64,000 nucleotides of DNA from Cavia porcellus (GCF_034190915.1 NW_026947484.1:186428982-186492981); one strand, 5' to 3'. Positions 47,680 through 59,600 are shown, counted from the stretch's first letter. The notes: generated from the sequence alone by a model not told the origin. Numbers and translations: made by a program.

Positions 47680-47870
47680 ATATCAGAGACACCATATCTA
47701 TAATTCCAGGTACTTGAGAGTCTGAGGCAAAAGGATCACAAGTTCAAGGCCAGCCTGGACGATTTAGAAAGACGTTGCCTCAAAATAAAATAATAAAATA
47801 AAATAAAACAAAATGGCTAGGAATGAAACTTAGCACTCCCTGGGCTCAGTCCCCAGTACTACAGAGTACA
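47680..47870 (+). mobile_element. B1-dID composite SINE
   Basis: B1 part: 'tctataattccaggtacttg', 'aagttcaaggccagcctgga'. Then AAAATA linker and ID part: 'ggctaggaatgaaacttagc', 'gggctcagtccccagtac'. Followed by a CACACA patch to about 47905. Confidence 0.88.
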
Positions 47871-47905
47871 CAGAGATGCACGCACACACACATGCACACA
47901 CACAG

Positions 47906-48850
47906 ATAGCTGGACCCAATCCCTCAATTAGAAATTTTTTTCCACAAGTCTTTTGTAATAAGGGAATTAGACTAGGAGGTGCAATTTAGCAGAAAACTGT
48001 AGAATGTGAGTTGCACTAAGCAGGGAATTATATAATAATATTAGTGTTACTCAAACAAATACAAGGTGACAATGTTGCAAGAAAATTAAACATTTTTATG
48101 AAAGCAAAATTAAAATTTATTTTGATGGGAAGGTATGATCTGTGATCCCACACAGATGAGTCTTGATGAGTAACCAAACTGCAAATCTATAAGAGGAAAT
48201 GTCAATTTCCAAGGTTTTATAAATATTGTCGGGGCCATCTGAATAACTCAATTTTCAACCCTAACAAAAATATAAAATGTTACTTATCTTAGGCAGTAGA
48301 TCATTTACCAACTCTTTGTTCTCCAACTCTGAGGGAAAAAAGCTCAATTTGTATAACTCTTGTTTGAATGGCTTTTCACAACTTTTGGTCATAAACATTT
48401 ATTTTCAAGAGCTATTTGATGTTTGCTTCAAATTCTGTGGCTCACAGTAAGAGATCTCCCTTAATTTCCTTTGGATGGGAAGGAAAGTAAAACACTGCAT
48501 CTTAGAATCAGATCCTTCTGGGGGGTTTTAATGGTACTTCATCAATTTGTACCTGTAGTTCTCTCTCTTATAATTGTTGTACCAAAGCACTTTTACTAGG
48601 TGGACTATTTTCTAGGTAACTAGTGTGGTACATGAACATCCCTTACATCCTTTTCTTCTTGTCCTATTAGACTGCAGAAAGCCACCTCATGAGTATACTC
48701 ACTGAGGTACTCGGTGAAGGAATGAACAGCAGACCAACAAAGAGACCAGGAGCACAAAGGCACATTTAAAGAAAGGAAACCTGCTTCCATTGTTCTCTGC
48801 ACTACTCCATATTCTCAGAGGAAATAGCCTCTTTCAGAATGGACAGACCC
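47906..48850. other. Unassigned non-coding DNA
   Basis: No feature recognised. The 60-codon minus-strand frame at 48620-48802 is not gene-like. Confidence 0.5.
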
Positions 48851-48854
48851 TCAA

Positions 48855-49045
48855 GATGGCATGGTGGTGCACACCTGTAAGCCCAGCACTTTGGGATACT
48901 GATGCAGGGGAATTACATGTTCTAGTCTCCAGCTTGGGCAATACTGAGACCTCATCTCAAAATAAAAAATAAAAATAGGAAAGAGTATGTAGCTCAATGT
49001 GAAGGCCTGGGTGGCAGTCCCCAGTACCAAAACCAAATCAAGTAA
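48855..49045 (+). mobile_element. B1-dID composite SINE
   Basis: B1 part: 'ggcatggtggtgcacacctg' (48858-48877), 'taagcccagcactttgggat'. Then AAAATAAAAA linker and ID part: 'gtatgtagctcaatgtgaag', 'gtggcagtccccagtacc'. It runs directly into the microsatellite. Confidence 0.92.
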
Positions 49046-49084
49046 ACAAGGAAGAAAGGAAGGAAGGAAGGAAGGAAGGAAGGA

Positions 49085-49148
<64 letters not shown>

Positions 49149-49192
49149 AGAAAGGAAGGAAAGAAAGAAAGAGAGAGAGAAAGAAAGAGGAG
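49046..49192 (+). repeat. (GGAA)n/(GAAA)n microsatellite
   Basis: A block of GGAA units (about 49055-49085) grades into a long near-perfect GAAA run and then mixed GGAA/GAGA. It starts at the tail of the B1-dID SINE. The 69-87-codon frames in all directions here (Lys/Glu/Arg or Phe/Leu/Ser only) are artefacts. Confidence 0.97.
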
Positions 49193-49194
49193 CC

Positions 49195-51140
49195 TTGCTG
49201 TTCACTGAAAGGTACGGCCATGATGCTGCAAATACGATCTCATATAATTTACAAGCCAAATACAGACAAGCTGCTTGACTTCTCGGGAACTCATTTCCCA
49301 TTAAGAGAAATTAGGAGTTAAGATAACTAATATAATGCAAAATTATATACTCAATAATTAGACTCCTTTCTCCTAACTCCCTCCAATGCTACATCTCAAT
49401 GTCATCTTGATTTGTGTAATGGCTAATCCTCAAACCTGAAGTATATTTGAATATTCACACACCACCAATGTATTGTCTTTGTATTTTACTGATCCACAAA
49501 GACACTGACTGTCAAGTTCACTTTTCCTGATTTTAGTATCAATACACCTCCTGCGACATTATCACTGAACTCAGAATGAAAAAACTCAGGGTTGGAGTTT
49601 GTTACTGTTAACAGCCTGGAATCTCAGACTGTTTTATGATCTTTCCTCACTTCACTCCAGCTGCTCCTAAAACCCTTCTCTTTCTCATTTTCTAATTTCT
49701 ATGGTATATGTGTTTGGAATATCATCACATGATAATAGGACATTAATATTCATTGTTTTATAGTCTTTCTTTTCTCTCCATAAAATAGATTCATATATGT
49801 TAACACCAGCTGCTTTAGTGCAGATACACAAACATGAGCCAGGGCATGAAAATTCATGTAAGGAACAACTTAACTTGATGCGAATGAACCCAGATCAATC
49901 TACTTTTATTCCTCAAGCTGAACATATTGTAAAAAGTAAGCAAAACAATAGTCAAGTGAGATACAGATTTTAATTAGAGAATATGGCAGATTGCCATCAT
50001 CAAAGCCCAGAGGAAAGGACAACACTAATCTTACCAGGAATATCTGGGTTTTCACCAACACCCAGCCCCCTGAAAACCATGGTTCTACAATCAAAATTTG
50101 TCTATTTAAAGGAACTTAGTTTACTCAGGTTAGTAAACTAAAGAAAGACAGGAGTCTGGATAAAACATCTAAGCACTATCTCATACCAAAAATGTAAATG
50201 ATCCAGGCTATTCACTAGCCAACAAGTTTATTATTCTTAATGAAACATGTACATTTTCTTTTACATGTAGTCCTCAGAAGTCACCAGTTGAAGAGCACCT
50301 TTTCCCTGATTAGCAGCCTTTTGCTAAACATCCTCACTATACAGTCATGGAAATGAAGCCCGTGCTGTGCGCAGCTGCTTCAATTTGTGCAATACATTGG
50401 CTGCAAAACAAATTTCAATTCAGAATCCTGCATTGCTGAGCTACAATTGAATTGGAAGTTCCTTTGAGGAATAACCCAACAAAAACTAGTTATAAAGTAT
50501 TGCCATGCTCTATAAACACCCCATGATTTATTACCTTCTGTTCAGCTTACCTGACCTGGACCCCATTCCTCCACAATTGCCTTCGTTAACGCTACTTAAT
50601 AGTACTAGCTACCTTTTATTTTCTAGATTTTTCAAGATATATATAAGTAAAACACCAGTACGTGTATTTTTCTCTTAGACAATAAAAATTCCTTAATCTA
50701 ACAGATTTGGCTACTTCATTTCTTAACGTTTTAACTAATAGTACAGATGAGGGGTGAAATTATTCTCATTCACAATATGGAAGAATAAAATCCTTTCCTA
50801 CTTATTCAAAAGCTACTCAATTTCTCTATTCATCGTCTCCATGAATTACAATAGCATTTTCTCTTGTCTCCTCAAATACAAAGCCTATAATTACAAGCTA
50901 AGATCTAGGAAATGTTAACTCATGATTTCAATGGCATATGATGCAATTGTCTTTTTATTGGTAGAAATTACATTAGGAGAACTTCCTCTTTTTCTAACAT
51001 CCATCTCAGGCCCAAACAATACCAATTTTACCGTCAATTCTATTTACCAAATATCTATTGAGTGTATATCACCCTTCCTTTATTTCCTCTGTTATTTCTT
51101 CTCTCACCTTTACTAGAAGCCAGTTTCTTTCTCTTAAGCA
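49195..51140. other. Unassigned non-coding DNA
   Basis: No gene. The stretch 50290-50480 ('gtgctgtgcgcagctgcttc', 'attgctgagctacaattgaa') is repeat-free by eye and could be a conserved element. Unproven. Confidence 0.4.
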
Positions 51141-51144
51141 CACA

Positions 51145-51545
51145 GTTGGCTACACTGCTCAGCCTCCCTTGCAGCTGATTGAAGCCATCTAATTGCATTC
51201 TGGCTAGGGAATGCATGTGGAAATGTTGTATACCCTCTGGGATAGTTCATAGAATCTTCTTCAGAGTACCTTCCTCAGCAGAGAGACTCTACGGTCTGAA
51301 GAATTCTAAGCCACAATATGTAAGGCAACTGAGGTCTTGAGTCACAGTTTGCCAGAAAGCTATCTATCTGACCACATGAATCACTACACTAGAAATGCTA
51401 GCACTGGGTTTTTGCAAAATTAGGAGGCAAAGTTTCTATCTATGGATGCAGAGTAGCTTAAGTGTTGCCTCATTTCTGGGTAGCTAGTGGGTAGAATGTT
51501 TTGTTTGGGGAAAGCAAAAATAATCTAAATGATTAATCTATTCCA
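51145..51545 (+). mobile_element. Probable MLT1-like LTR
   Basis: 'ttgcagctgattgaagccat' and 'ctggctagggaatgcatgtg' resemble the MLT1 5' half ('gaccaatagaatgtggc'). The 3' half is degraded. Confidence 0.45.
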
Positions 51546-51847
51546 TCAGTGTGCTAATGTCTACTGAATCTTACACTTTAAGTTTGTAAATGGCATGGTA
51601 CACAAACTTAATTCAATAAAGTTATTATTTTATTTTCTTAAACAAGGGGCAAACTTTCAAAGATATGGACACTAGATGCCGGAATACCTGATAATAGCCT
51701 TCCTGCATAATATACTACTAAAATATTCTCATTTTTCATACCCCCCATTCAACTGTCAACTGTGAAAAAATATATAGCTTCCCAAAATACCAGTTGTTAA
51801 ATATACCTCCATTAAAATTATTATAAAATAAAATACAAATCTAATTT

Positions 51848-52022
51848 CAGCCAGGCATCATGGCACAAACTCTGAGAGGCTGAGACCAGCCTATTACTCA
51901 TTTGAGTCCAATCTAAGCAACTTAGCAAGACTTTGTTTTAAAAAAAAACATGTTTTAAAGTAGTGTTGGGGTTGTAGCTCAGTGGAAAGGTTCTGAGTTC
52001 AATTCACAGTATTGCCAAAAAC
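51848..52022 (+). mobile_element. B1-dID composite SINE
   Basis: Deleted B1 part: 'ccaggcatcatggcacaaac', 'gaggctgagaccagcctatt', then A-rich linker and ID part: 'gttggggttgtagctcagtg', 'gttctgagttcaattcacag'. Confidence 0.9.
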
Positions 52023-52104
52023 AAAAGGAAAACAACCTGATCTTGTTCTTTGTTCATTTGACTAACTTAATAATCAAGTTATAAAGTAAAAATGACTTAC
52101 TTAG

Positions 52105-52350
52105 AGTTTAATAAATTAATTAATTCATTAACTCCACAAACGTGGATGCACCGCTTTTAGATACAGTTCTCAGCGTTAGAGAACACAATACTGAACAAGA
52201 CAAGTAGAATCTTTGCATTCACTGAACTTACACTCTAGTGTGGTGAAATGCAGAAATAAGACAAGCACACCATTTAGCATGTTACATTACAAATATTTTA
52301 GGGAATGTATAGCAAATAATGGAGCAAGGGAGACAAGCTTAGAGGAAATA
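52105..52350 (-). mobile_element. LINE-2 (L2) 3' end
   Basis: Antisense L2 terminal order: 'attaattcattaactccaca' (from the TTGAATGAATGAA-like terminus), 'cagttctcagcgttagagaa', 'cattcactgaacttacactc'. Confidence 0.75.
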
Positions 52351-52374
52351 TTACAATTTAAATGAGTTCAGAGC

Positions 52375-52535
52375 TGTGCATGGTAGTCCATGCCTGTAAT
52401 CGCAGCACTTGGGAGGCAGAGGCAGGAGTATCTTAATGACTTATGGGTCAGCCTGGGCTACAAAAGCAAGTTCAAGTTCAGACTGTACTACATAGTGAGA
52501 CCCTGCCTGGAAAAAATCATAATAAATAAATAAGA
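52375..52535 (+). mobile_element. B1 SINE
   Basis: 'catgcctgtaatcgcagcac' (52390-52409), 'ttgggaggcagaggcaggag', 'gtcagcctgggctacaaaag', 'actacatagtgagaccctgc'. Near full length with the rodent-type internal duplication; ends in AATAAATAAATA. Confidence 0.95.
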
Positions 52536-52539
52536 TTAG

Positions 52540-52915
52540 AGGAGGGTCTTGCTGAGAAGGGAGCAACTAGTGTCAAACTCTGGGGCAGAAACATGTCTAA
52601 CCCATATGAGGAAATTAATCCCATAAACTCATGGTTGTCTGTGTTCAGCCACAAAAACTTAGTTCTAGTTCCTATAACTGTCATTTTTTTTCTCTGAGCC
52701 TATGCATTTCTGTACACTCTGCTTACAGTGTTGCTCCTTTCTCCTTTATCTAACTTCTCCACATCTTTGAAGGGGTTGGTTGAGTAACACACTCTCAAAC
52801 CTTGGTGTGAATACAGATCAACCAAACTGAAAGCTGTCTGTCTGCATTTCTGATACACCCAGAGTTCATGATCGTGCGGAGATCTCATGGACCACAAGGG
52901 TGGTGAGACACAAAG
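52540..52915. other. Unassigned non-coding DNA
   Basis: No gene. The 65-codon minus-strand frame at 52700-52897 shows no recognised family. Confidence 0.5.
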
Positions 52916-52919
52916 GGCT

Positions 52920-53150
52920 AGTCAGTGGCTCTCAGCCATGTATCATAATGGAGTCACATGGGCAACTTTTAAATCTCTCCCTCTCCTCCCAACACTGCTA
53001 CACACAGACAAATAAAAACCAGAGTCATGAGACTGAGACTGATTCAGTATATTTTCCAGCTCTTTAGGTAATTCCAATGTGGACAGGTTGCACCTGTCTC
53101 TAAGGACGCAGGAGTCTCTAAGATGCCTTCTGACTGAGAAACACGTCCTT
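52920..53150 (+). mobile_element. MER5-like hAT (Charlie group) DNA transposon remnant
   Basis: Starts with the terminal motif 'cagtggctctcagccatgta' (52924-52943), then 'aatggagtcacatgggcaac', 'gagactgattcagtatattt', 'ttaggtaattccaatgtgga', and ends with the reverse terminus in the 'gactgagaaaca' region. Non-autonomous, no transposase. Confidence 0.65.
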
Positions 53151-53194
53151 GCATGTATAGACTATCTGAACAAGGGCATCACTGATGCTGCTAT

Positions 53195-53350
53195 GTGTGC
53201 CATGGGTTTGTCACTTGGAGGTGTAAAGCATGGGTTCTAGGAGTAATAAGGGATGTCCCAGTTCTGCTGTTTGACATTGGGTAAGTTGTGTTACTCCTTT
53301 CAGTTTCCATATCTTCATCTCTAATACAAAACCATTATATCTGACATTTC
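53195..53350 (+). repeat. MIR SINE
   Basis: 'aaagcatgggttctaggagt', 'agttctgctgtttgacattg', 'ggtaagttgtgttactcctt', 'cagtttccatatcttcatct' are in MIR order. Confidence 0.85.
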
Positions 53351-54400
53351 CATTGTTGGTCTAATGAAAGATGTAGAAAGGGGGGTTTTGTGAAGTCAAT
53401 TATTTGAGGATGCTACTGATATTAAATATGAGATTTTGCAGTATGATGATAGCTTTTAAAAAAAAAGCGAAGGCACTGGTTTGTTCTCTTGCTTTCCTCC
53501 AGAACAGCATCCACACAGAAAATAACAACAGCCACTCGGGAAGCCTGGAACTGCTCAAGCACCATCAGGGGAACATTTTCCACTAGTTAATTTCCTCTTC
53601 CTCCTTCAGCTCCCAAGGCTAGCCTGGCGGAATCCAACACTTTACTTTATGAAATGTTTGCCCAAGACAATAGTTAGAAATTCCAAGTGGCATTTCGGGA
53701 GACCAACCTCATGCCTACCCCTATCACCCTTTTGTATAATAAGTAAAGTTGATATGTTCACTCAGGGTATTACTCTGTCTTCATTGTCAGCAGTGGATTC
53801 CAGTTTTGATTGCCTTATATGAATCAAGCACTTTCTTAGTGGAAGCAGCAAAGGCAATGAAATCATTAGATGGTTCCACCTAACTAGCAAAGCGTAAGCA
53901 CAATTGACTCTTGGTATCTGAGGAAAGGCTCATGGAGCCAGTAAGGCCAGGTTTCCACTACTACTAAGGCATGGTCACTGAGCATTTTCTCTATTCTTTG
54001 CACATAAATCTTTAACCATACCAAATATTTTAACAGGCCTCAAAGTCTGCCCTCCCCCAACACTGGCTGACAAGGCTTGAAAATGGAAGCTATGGAGAAT
54101 TTTACCATAAATTCAAATCTGTCAAAACTGTCAATGATAGATGAAAATCCCACCCTCACATACTCTTGCTTGAACCCACTTGCAGATCGCTTTGTTCTGT
54201 TCACTTCCTCTCAGCTTTCCATGAATACACTGACATCTATATGCCTCCTCCCTGATGGCTTTCTCACACTAGTGAGTCATCTTTCTTCTCTCACACATCT
54301 CAAATTGAGAAGTATTTTCCCTAGAAATGATGTGAGTTCTAGCTGGACTCAGCAATATTATTAATACAACTAGTTCAATTAATAGATACAAAGTGCTTAG
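53351..54400. other. Unassigned non-coding DNA
   Basis: No gene. The 95-codon frame at 54077-54364 shows no recognised domain. Confidence 0.45.
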
Positions 54401-54404
54401 AATG

Positions 54405-54735
54405 CAGATGCTCCTGGATTTAAGATGGGTGTGTTACAAGATGCCTCTCTTAAGGTGAAAACACTCTAAATAAATGCATTTAATTCACCTAACCTACTGA
54501 ACATTATAACTCAATAACACAGCACACCAAGAAGTATCTGTTGTTTTCTCTTGTGATTGCAAGACTGACTGAGTGGTGACTCAAGCCAGCACTCAGCACT
54601 GCAAAAGTGTTATGCAGCATATTGCTAGCCCAGAAAGGGATCAAAATTCAAAGTATGGTTCCTACTGAACTCAAATTGCCATCATATCACTGTAAAGTCA
54701 AAAACATCCTAAGTTAAACCATTGGAAGTTTGGAA
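54405..54735. repeat. Old mammalian interspersed repeat, family not named
   Basis: 'tcactgtaaagtcaaaaaca' and 'cctaagttaaaccattggaa' match the widespread mammalian 'tgtaaagtcaaaaaatcgtaagtcgaacc' sequence. A related piece may lie at 1200-1270 ('ggttgtaagtcaagactg'). Confidence 0.5.
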
Positions 54736-54884
54736 CTCATTTGTAGTGATTTGTACATGGTGTATGCTCATAAAATATTTGGCAATAATAAAATCATTAT
54801 TTTTGGCATTAATAAGAGAGCATCGGTGCACCACAGTGCTCTATAAATAGGCTTCTGTGGGTGCACTGCATTTTAGATACCTTT

Positions 54885-55105
54885 CTTCTAATAACTGAAT
54901 ACCTTCTAAGCATTATACTAAGCACTTGTTTTATCTCAGTTAATTCTCACAACCCCCCTAGAAGGACGACTCTATTATTATTCCTCATTTAAACAATAAA
55001 GAAACCAAATCTCATAGTATTTAAGGAACTTATTCAGGACTTAATCTAGCTAATAAATCCCAGTCCTAGGATTTAATACGTGACTGTTTTGTTCTTAAGC
55101 CTGTT
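54885..55105 (-). repeat. MIR SINE
   Basis: Reverse MIR: 'aataccttctaagcattata', 'ctcagttaattctcacaacc', 'aaacaataaagaaaccaaat', 'taataaatcccagtcctagg'. Confidence 0.85.
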
Positions 55106-55770
55106 CTAGTAGCCATGATACTCAACTTCCTAACAATGTTTAATTCTCCCTGTTCATTTTTGCCACTCTCAGAATCCACCCAAAAAAGGCAAATGACTAT
55201 GGTAGTAGCAAAGAAAGAAGGTGATTTTAGAAAAGTCAGAAGAGACTTTGCATTTCCACTCAAGACAGAGTTTGGGAAGCGAGATTATGACAGTTCCCAG
55301 CAGAATAAGAAGAAATTGAGCCTCATACTTTTCATCCTTACTTAAATACTCTTGAAAGAAGTTTTCCTGGTTCAACATTATCAACTCTCTAAATTCCAAG
55401 ACAGCACTAATATATTCTCTTTTCAAAGTCCTTTAGTTATTAATGAAATCACACATTTCTATTGATTTTCTTTCTTTTCCTTTCATATAATGTGTTTTAT
55501 GTAATGAATATCCCAAGAACCTATGATGCAAATATCTCATCTGGTTGACTCTTCTTTCCACAATCCTATCCTAAAACATGGCAATTAATGATAAGGATAG
55601 TATACAAAGTTAGTGTTCGTTGTTATGAAATGTAGGTCCTAAGTTGATCCTGTAATCTTAATAATTTGAAGTGAAGTATAAATACTGTATTATGCATCTA
55701 GTTTGGACCTGCAAAGCAGTTGAACTTTACAAGGAGCATGGCCATGAAGACAACACCATATGATGGAAAG
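55106..55770. other. Unassigned non-coding DNA
   Basis: No gene. The opposing frames at 55066-55263, 55115-55345 and 55169-55426 overlap each other and show no family. Confidence 0.5.
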
Positions 55771-55774
55771 AACA

Positions 55775-55955
55775 CTGTCCTTACAGAAAACAATGCTTGA
55801 GTCTTGGCTTTGTTACTTACTAGCTCTTAGCTCAGGCAAGAGAGTCAACATCCCTAAGAATTCCTTCATCTGGAACACTACATGCAAGGTGACAATCAAT
55901 TCATCTTATATAATGAAAATGCCTAGCACACAGTAGGTGTTCAAGAGTGGCAAAC
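55775..55955 (+). repeat. MIR SINE
   Basis: 'gagtcttggctttgttactt', 'actagctcttagctcaggca', 'ccttcatctggaacactaca', 'tgcctagcacacagtaggtg' are in MIR order; a long copy. Confidence 0.9.
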
Positions 55956-56410
55956 CCAATAAACCCACCCCACTAGTAGTGAATACACTCACCACACAGG
56001 TCTTGGTTTCCAATATCATCTTTCATCAAAAGGAACAGGGCTTCTTGGGAGAGAGCTGATTTAGGGGTAGGTGGAGAAAGTATAACAATGAATTTGGAGT
56101 GTCTTCTTCATGTCAAAAAGGAAAGAAGTAACTCAGAGAAAATAATGATGAGGGTATAAAATCTGATTGACAGAAATCCCAAAGCCAAAACCAGAACAAT
56201 TTGAGCAGCAAAATAAAGTAACATCAGATTACTACTCAGCATGAAAATAAATATCCATGGCTCTACCAGATTTAGATCAATGATTTGATAAATAAATGAA
56301 GAATAGTAAGTTAATCTCCTATGTAGAAAAATTACAAAAAATTTAGATTGATACCCTCTCATAATGACTTCCTCTCAAAGTATGGAAGGAAATAGGCCCA
56401 AAGTAACTTG
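55956..56410. other. Unassigned non-coding DNA
   Basis: No gene. The 84-codon hydrophobic minus-strand frame at 56108-56362 comes from AT-rich sequence and has no recognised family. Confidence 0.45.
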
Positions 56411-56413
56411 TTG

Positions 56414-56530
56414 CCAGAGTGATGGTGCATGTATGTAATCTCAACATTTGGGCAGACTGAGGCAGAAAGACCACAAATTGGAGCTCAATCTGTGTACTTT
56501 ATGCACTTTGCAAGACCTTGTTTCAATAGG
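56414..56530 (+). mobile_element. B1 SINE, diverged
   Basis: 'gtgatggtgcatgtatgtaa', 'ttgggcagactgaggcagaa', 'ctttgcaagaccttgtttca' are in B1 order. Confidence 0.8.
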
Positions 56531-56713
56531 ATGTGATGAAGGTACTGTTATCTTCCTCCCCCAAACTTATAATCCTTGCTTAATCCATTAGACAAACTCA
56601 AATTGATGAACATTATATGTGAAACCTGAGATAATGCCTCAAAACTATCAAGGTTATCAAAAACAAGGAAGGTTTAGAAAGCTAACAGTCTAGATGAGCA
56701 TAAGGAGACATGA

Positions 56714-56985
56714 TGCTATGGTTTGTGTCTAGATGTCCCCCCAAAGCCTCATGTCAGTAGCCTGCATACAATATAAGGGAAGGAAAGAGGCTTTTTCTGC
56801 TCCTTTGCTCTCCTTTGGTATCTTCTGCCTCCATGAACAGTTGCTTCTCTGCCATGGGCCACCCTGTCTCATAGTCAGCAGGTTACAGACTGAAATCCAC
56901 GAACTGTGAGCTAAATAAATCTTTCCTCCCTTAATCTTTAGCATCAAGTATTTTATCCAAGCAACAAGAGATAAATAAGTAACAT
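56714..56985 (+). mobile_element. MaLR LTR, internally shortened
   Basis: 'tgctatggtttgtgtctaga' (56714-56733), 'ccccccaaagcctcatgtca', then a jump to 'cctccatgaacagttgcttc', 'ttacagactgaaatccacga', 'gagctaaataaatctttcct'. About 100 bp shorter than its relatives at 58.7, 61.3 and 62.2 kb. 'acatga' lies on both sides (56708-56713 and from 56986), a possible target-site duplication. The minus-strand 101-codon frame 56729-57034 is antisense LTR. Confidence 0.88.
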
Positions 56986-57278
56986 ACATGACAATAAAGG
57001 TATATCCTGAGTGGAATCCTGGGACACAAAACAAACATAAGGAAAATATAACTAAAAGGGCTCAGTAAAGTATGGATTTCAGTTCAGTATATCAGTATTG
57101 GCTAATCAATTGCGATAAATGTATCACAATGATGTTAATAGTAGGAGAGATTAGGTAGGAGTTACATAAGAACTTTTGTAATATTCTTGCAACTTCTCTA
57201 TAAATATAAAACTTGTATAATATTAAAAAGCCATTCTTTTAAAGTCAATATATCTTTGCTCAGGCTCAAACTCTGAGC

Positions 57279-57408
57279 CATGTGCAGTGGCACACACCTG
57301 TAATCCCAGCACTCTGAGAGGCCTTGGCAAGAGAAATAAGATCAGGCCCAGCCTAGGCAACTTTGGGATTTACTGAAACCCTGTCTCAAAACAAAACAAC
57401 AACAACAA

Positions 57409-57449
<41 letters not shown>
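57279..57449 (+). mobile_element. B1 SINE with a long A tail
   Basis: 'tgtgcagtggcacacacctg' (57281-57300), 'taatcccagcactctgagag', 'gaaaccctgtctcaaaacaa', CAA repeats and then a pure A run of about 40 bases. The minus-strand frame 57342-57539 (poly-Phe) is an artefact. Confidence 0.95.
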
Positions 57450-57451
<2 letters not shown>

Positions 57452-58160
57452 GAAGTACCTGGAGTATAGCAAAGGAAAAGCCCAGGGTCAGGACTACAAA
57501 AATAATGTCAAACTTGAAACTATATATTTCTAAATACAAAGTCTTATAATAAAACGAAAAAAGTAGAGAGGATTACATCACACACTTGATAAAGAATTTC
57601 CTGTGCATTTAGTAGCTTAGAGTGTGTAATAGTCTAAATTAATCACTGTCTAAACCATCTCACTAAGTAAGTTTGGTTAAATGATTAATCGAGTAGCATC
57701 CTAGAACTCATGGTAATTCCTTCTGGTGAAATTCTAACCAGGATAAAGAATATTTACTCCACTGTTTAAAAAAGACCTACTGTAACAGAATCAGAGAGGC
57801 TTTTTAACAAAAGACTATGCCTAGGAATCCACAACCAATTATTCTGAGAAAGTTCTTGTGCACAAATTTGCCAGTGCAATAGTAAGGATCAGGGAAACCT
57901 AATTCCCAGGATATAAAAAGTGAATATTCATCTCAGTGTCAGCATGTTCATCACATCATACCTACAATACCCTGATGAGAAGGCATGTTTCAAATAGAAA
58001 GTCCTGACTGCATACACTTCCTGGTTGCTTAATGAGGTAATGTGCAGAGGAAAGCAAGCATCATGCAATTCCTTGCTGACTTGTTTTTAAAAAGTGAGAA
58101 ACTCTGGCAATAATGATGGCTTAAATACCATACAAAGCCCAGGGGTTCACGTTCTACCGG
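57450..58160. other. Unassigned non-coding DNA
   Basis: No gene or named repeat. Confidence 0.5.
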
Positions 58161-58164
58161 TCAG

Positions 58165-58535
58165 TGTGACAGTTTAAATACATGTCCACAAATTCTGTGA
58201 CAGTGCTCCTACCCCAAAATGAGGTCTATGTCACTTTGCTTGAAACTAGGAGGGTGTCTGTATCTGGTTCAGTCAATAACATACAAAAAGGATGAACACT
58301 GTAGAGCCTCAGTTACAGAAGTCCTGGCACCTCCACCTTGATTTTAGGAGTATTTATTATGAAATTGACAGCATGTATGGTACATGAATCTGCTCAGGCA
58401 CTACTATTAGTCTAGCTCAAGTCACCATTTGGCCAGAATTACTTGAGGAAGCCCAAGACAGACCAACTTAACCATCAGAAAATACCTGAGTTGATAAAAT
58501 TACATTGCTGCAGCTTCAAATCACTGGATTTTTAC
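58165..58535 (+). mobile_element. MLT1-like LTR
   Basis: 'atgtccacaaattctgtgac' at the 5' side, 'gaagcccaagacagaccaac' and 'gctgcagcttcaaatcactg' toward the 3' side are in MLT1-style order. Degraded. Confidence 0.5.
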
Positions 58536-58686
58536 ATAGGGCATATGAAGCAAAGGCTAATTGAAATACTTGCTTTCTAGTTATTCAAGAAAGAGTTGGG
58601 TTAATATGAAGTGTTTATATAGGATAATACTAACTAAATGACTTTGGGGTACCAAACCTGGCCATAGAATCATAAATATAAACAAG

Positions 58687-59093
58687 TGTTATGGCTCGTG
58701 TCTAAATGTCCCCCAATGTCTCATGCAGTCATAGGGGTGCTTCTCAGGAGTTACTGGATCTACAGTGTATGGTACTTGGATCAAGGATCTGTGATTACTA
58801 AATCAGTACACTGATGGGTTTGGCATAGTTATGGCTAGGATTAAGGTATGAGTGCTATACACACCCTATGGAGGGTAGTCTGCATAAAACACAAGGAACA
58901 GAAAGAAAGCCAATGGGCTTTCTCTTTCCTGCTTTCCACAGGCTATTCCTCCTCTTTGATGTCCCTTTGCCACCCTACCTTGGAGCCAGCAACTATGGAC
59001 CTAAACTTCTATAGACTGTAAGCCAAATAAACTTGTCTTCTTTAACTTTGGGCATCAAATATTTTGCCTGAGCAATGAACAATAACTAAGACA
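58687..59093 (+). mobile_element. MaLR LTR
   Basis: Begins 'tgttatggctcgtgtctaaa' and ends 'aataactaagaca' with TG...CA ends. Internal landmarks: 'gtgcttctcaggagttactg', 'ggatctacagtgtatggtac', 'cttggagccagcaactatgg', 'gtaagccaaataaacttgtc' (polyadenylation signal). Complete and solo. Confidence 0.92.
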
Positions 59094-59149
59094 GGTAATA
59101 GTGTTTTATTTTAATGCTATAATTACTTCTTCATTATCCAAAGCTTCTG

Positions 59150-59600
59150 CTTTGATTTAGAAAATATACAGTAAGGCTCTACTACATGCCAGTCACTATA
59201 TGACAAGCATTAGCAATTCAATGGTATCAAAGACAAATATATACCTAGCGTCATGAGTTCACACTCAAGTGGGTAAAGCAGATAAAAATATGTACATATA
59301 CAAAGTAAATAATTACCAACTATGATAAGTGCTATAAAGTAAACTCATAACGTGCTTGGGAAAATCTTACTTTTGACAGGTGGTTAATAATGATCACTTT
59401 GAGGAAATAGCATTTAAGATAAAACAGAAAATTAATGACCAATCATTCAAAAGGCAGCAAAAAAATTTTCTAAAGGAGGAGCAAGATGGTTAAAGGCTCT
59501 GAGGTACAAAGATGACTGGATCAGAATGAAAGTAAGTGTGGCTGGAGTTTAGTGTGGAACAGAAATGCTTAAGACACAGCCAGTGTTCGACTAAAGAACG
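59150..59600 (-). mobile_element. LINE-2 (L2) 3' region
   Basis: Antisense L2: 'ggctctactacatgccagtc' (59174-59193), 'atgagttcacactcaagtgg', 'gataagtgctataaagtaaa'. A further piece follows the MLT1-like insertion at about 60040-60130 ('tggtttttattctaagagcc'). Confidence 0.7.

Noticed and set aside
49038..49301. Lys/Glu- or Phe/Leu-rich frames on both strands
   Set aside because: Artefact of the GGAA/GAAA microsatellite.
56714..59093. A full-length MaLR provirus bounded by the LTRs at 56.7 and 58.7 kb
   Set aside because: The interval holds a B1 SINE, an MLT1-like LTR and no recognisable internal MaLR sequence, so the LTRs are treated as separate solo copies.
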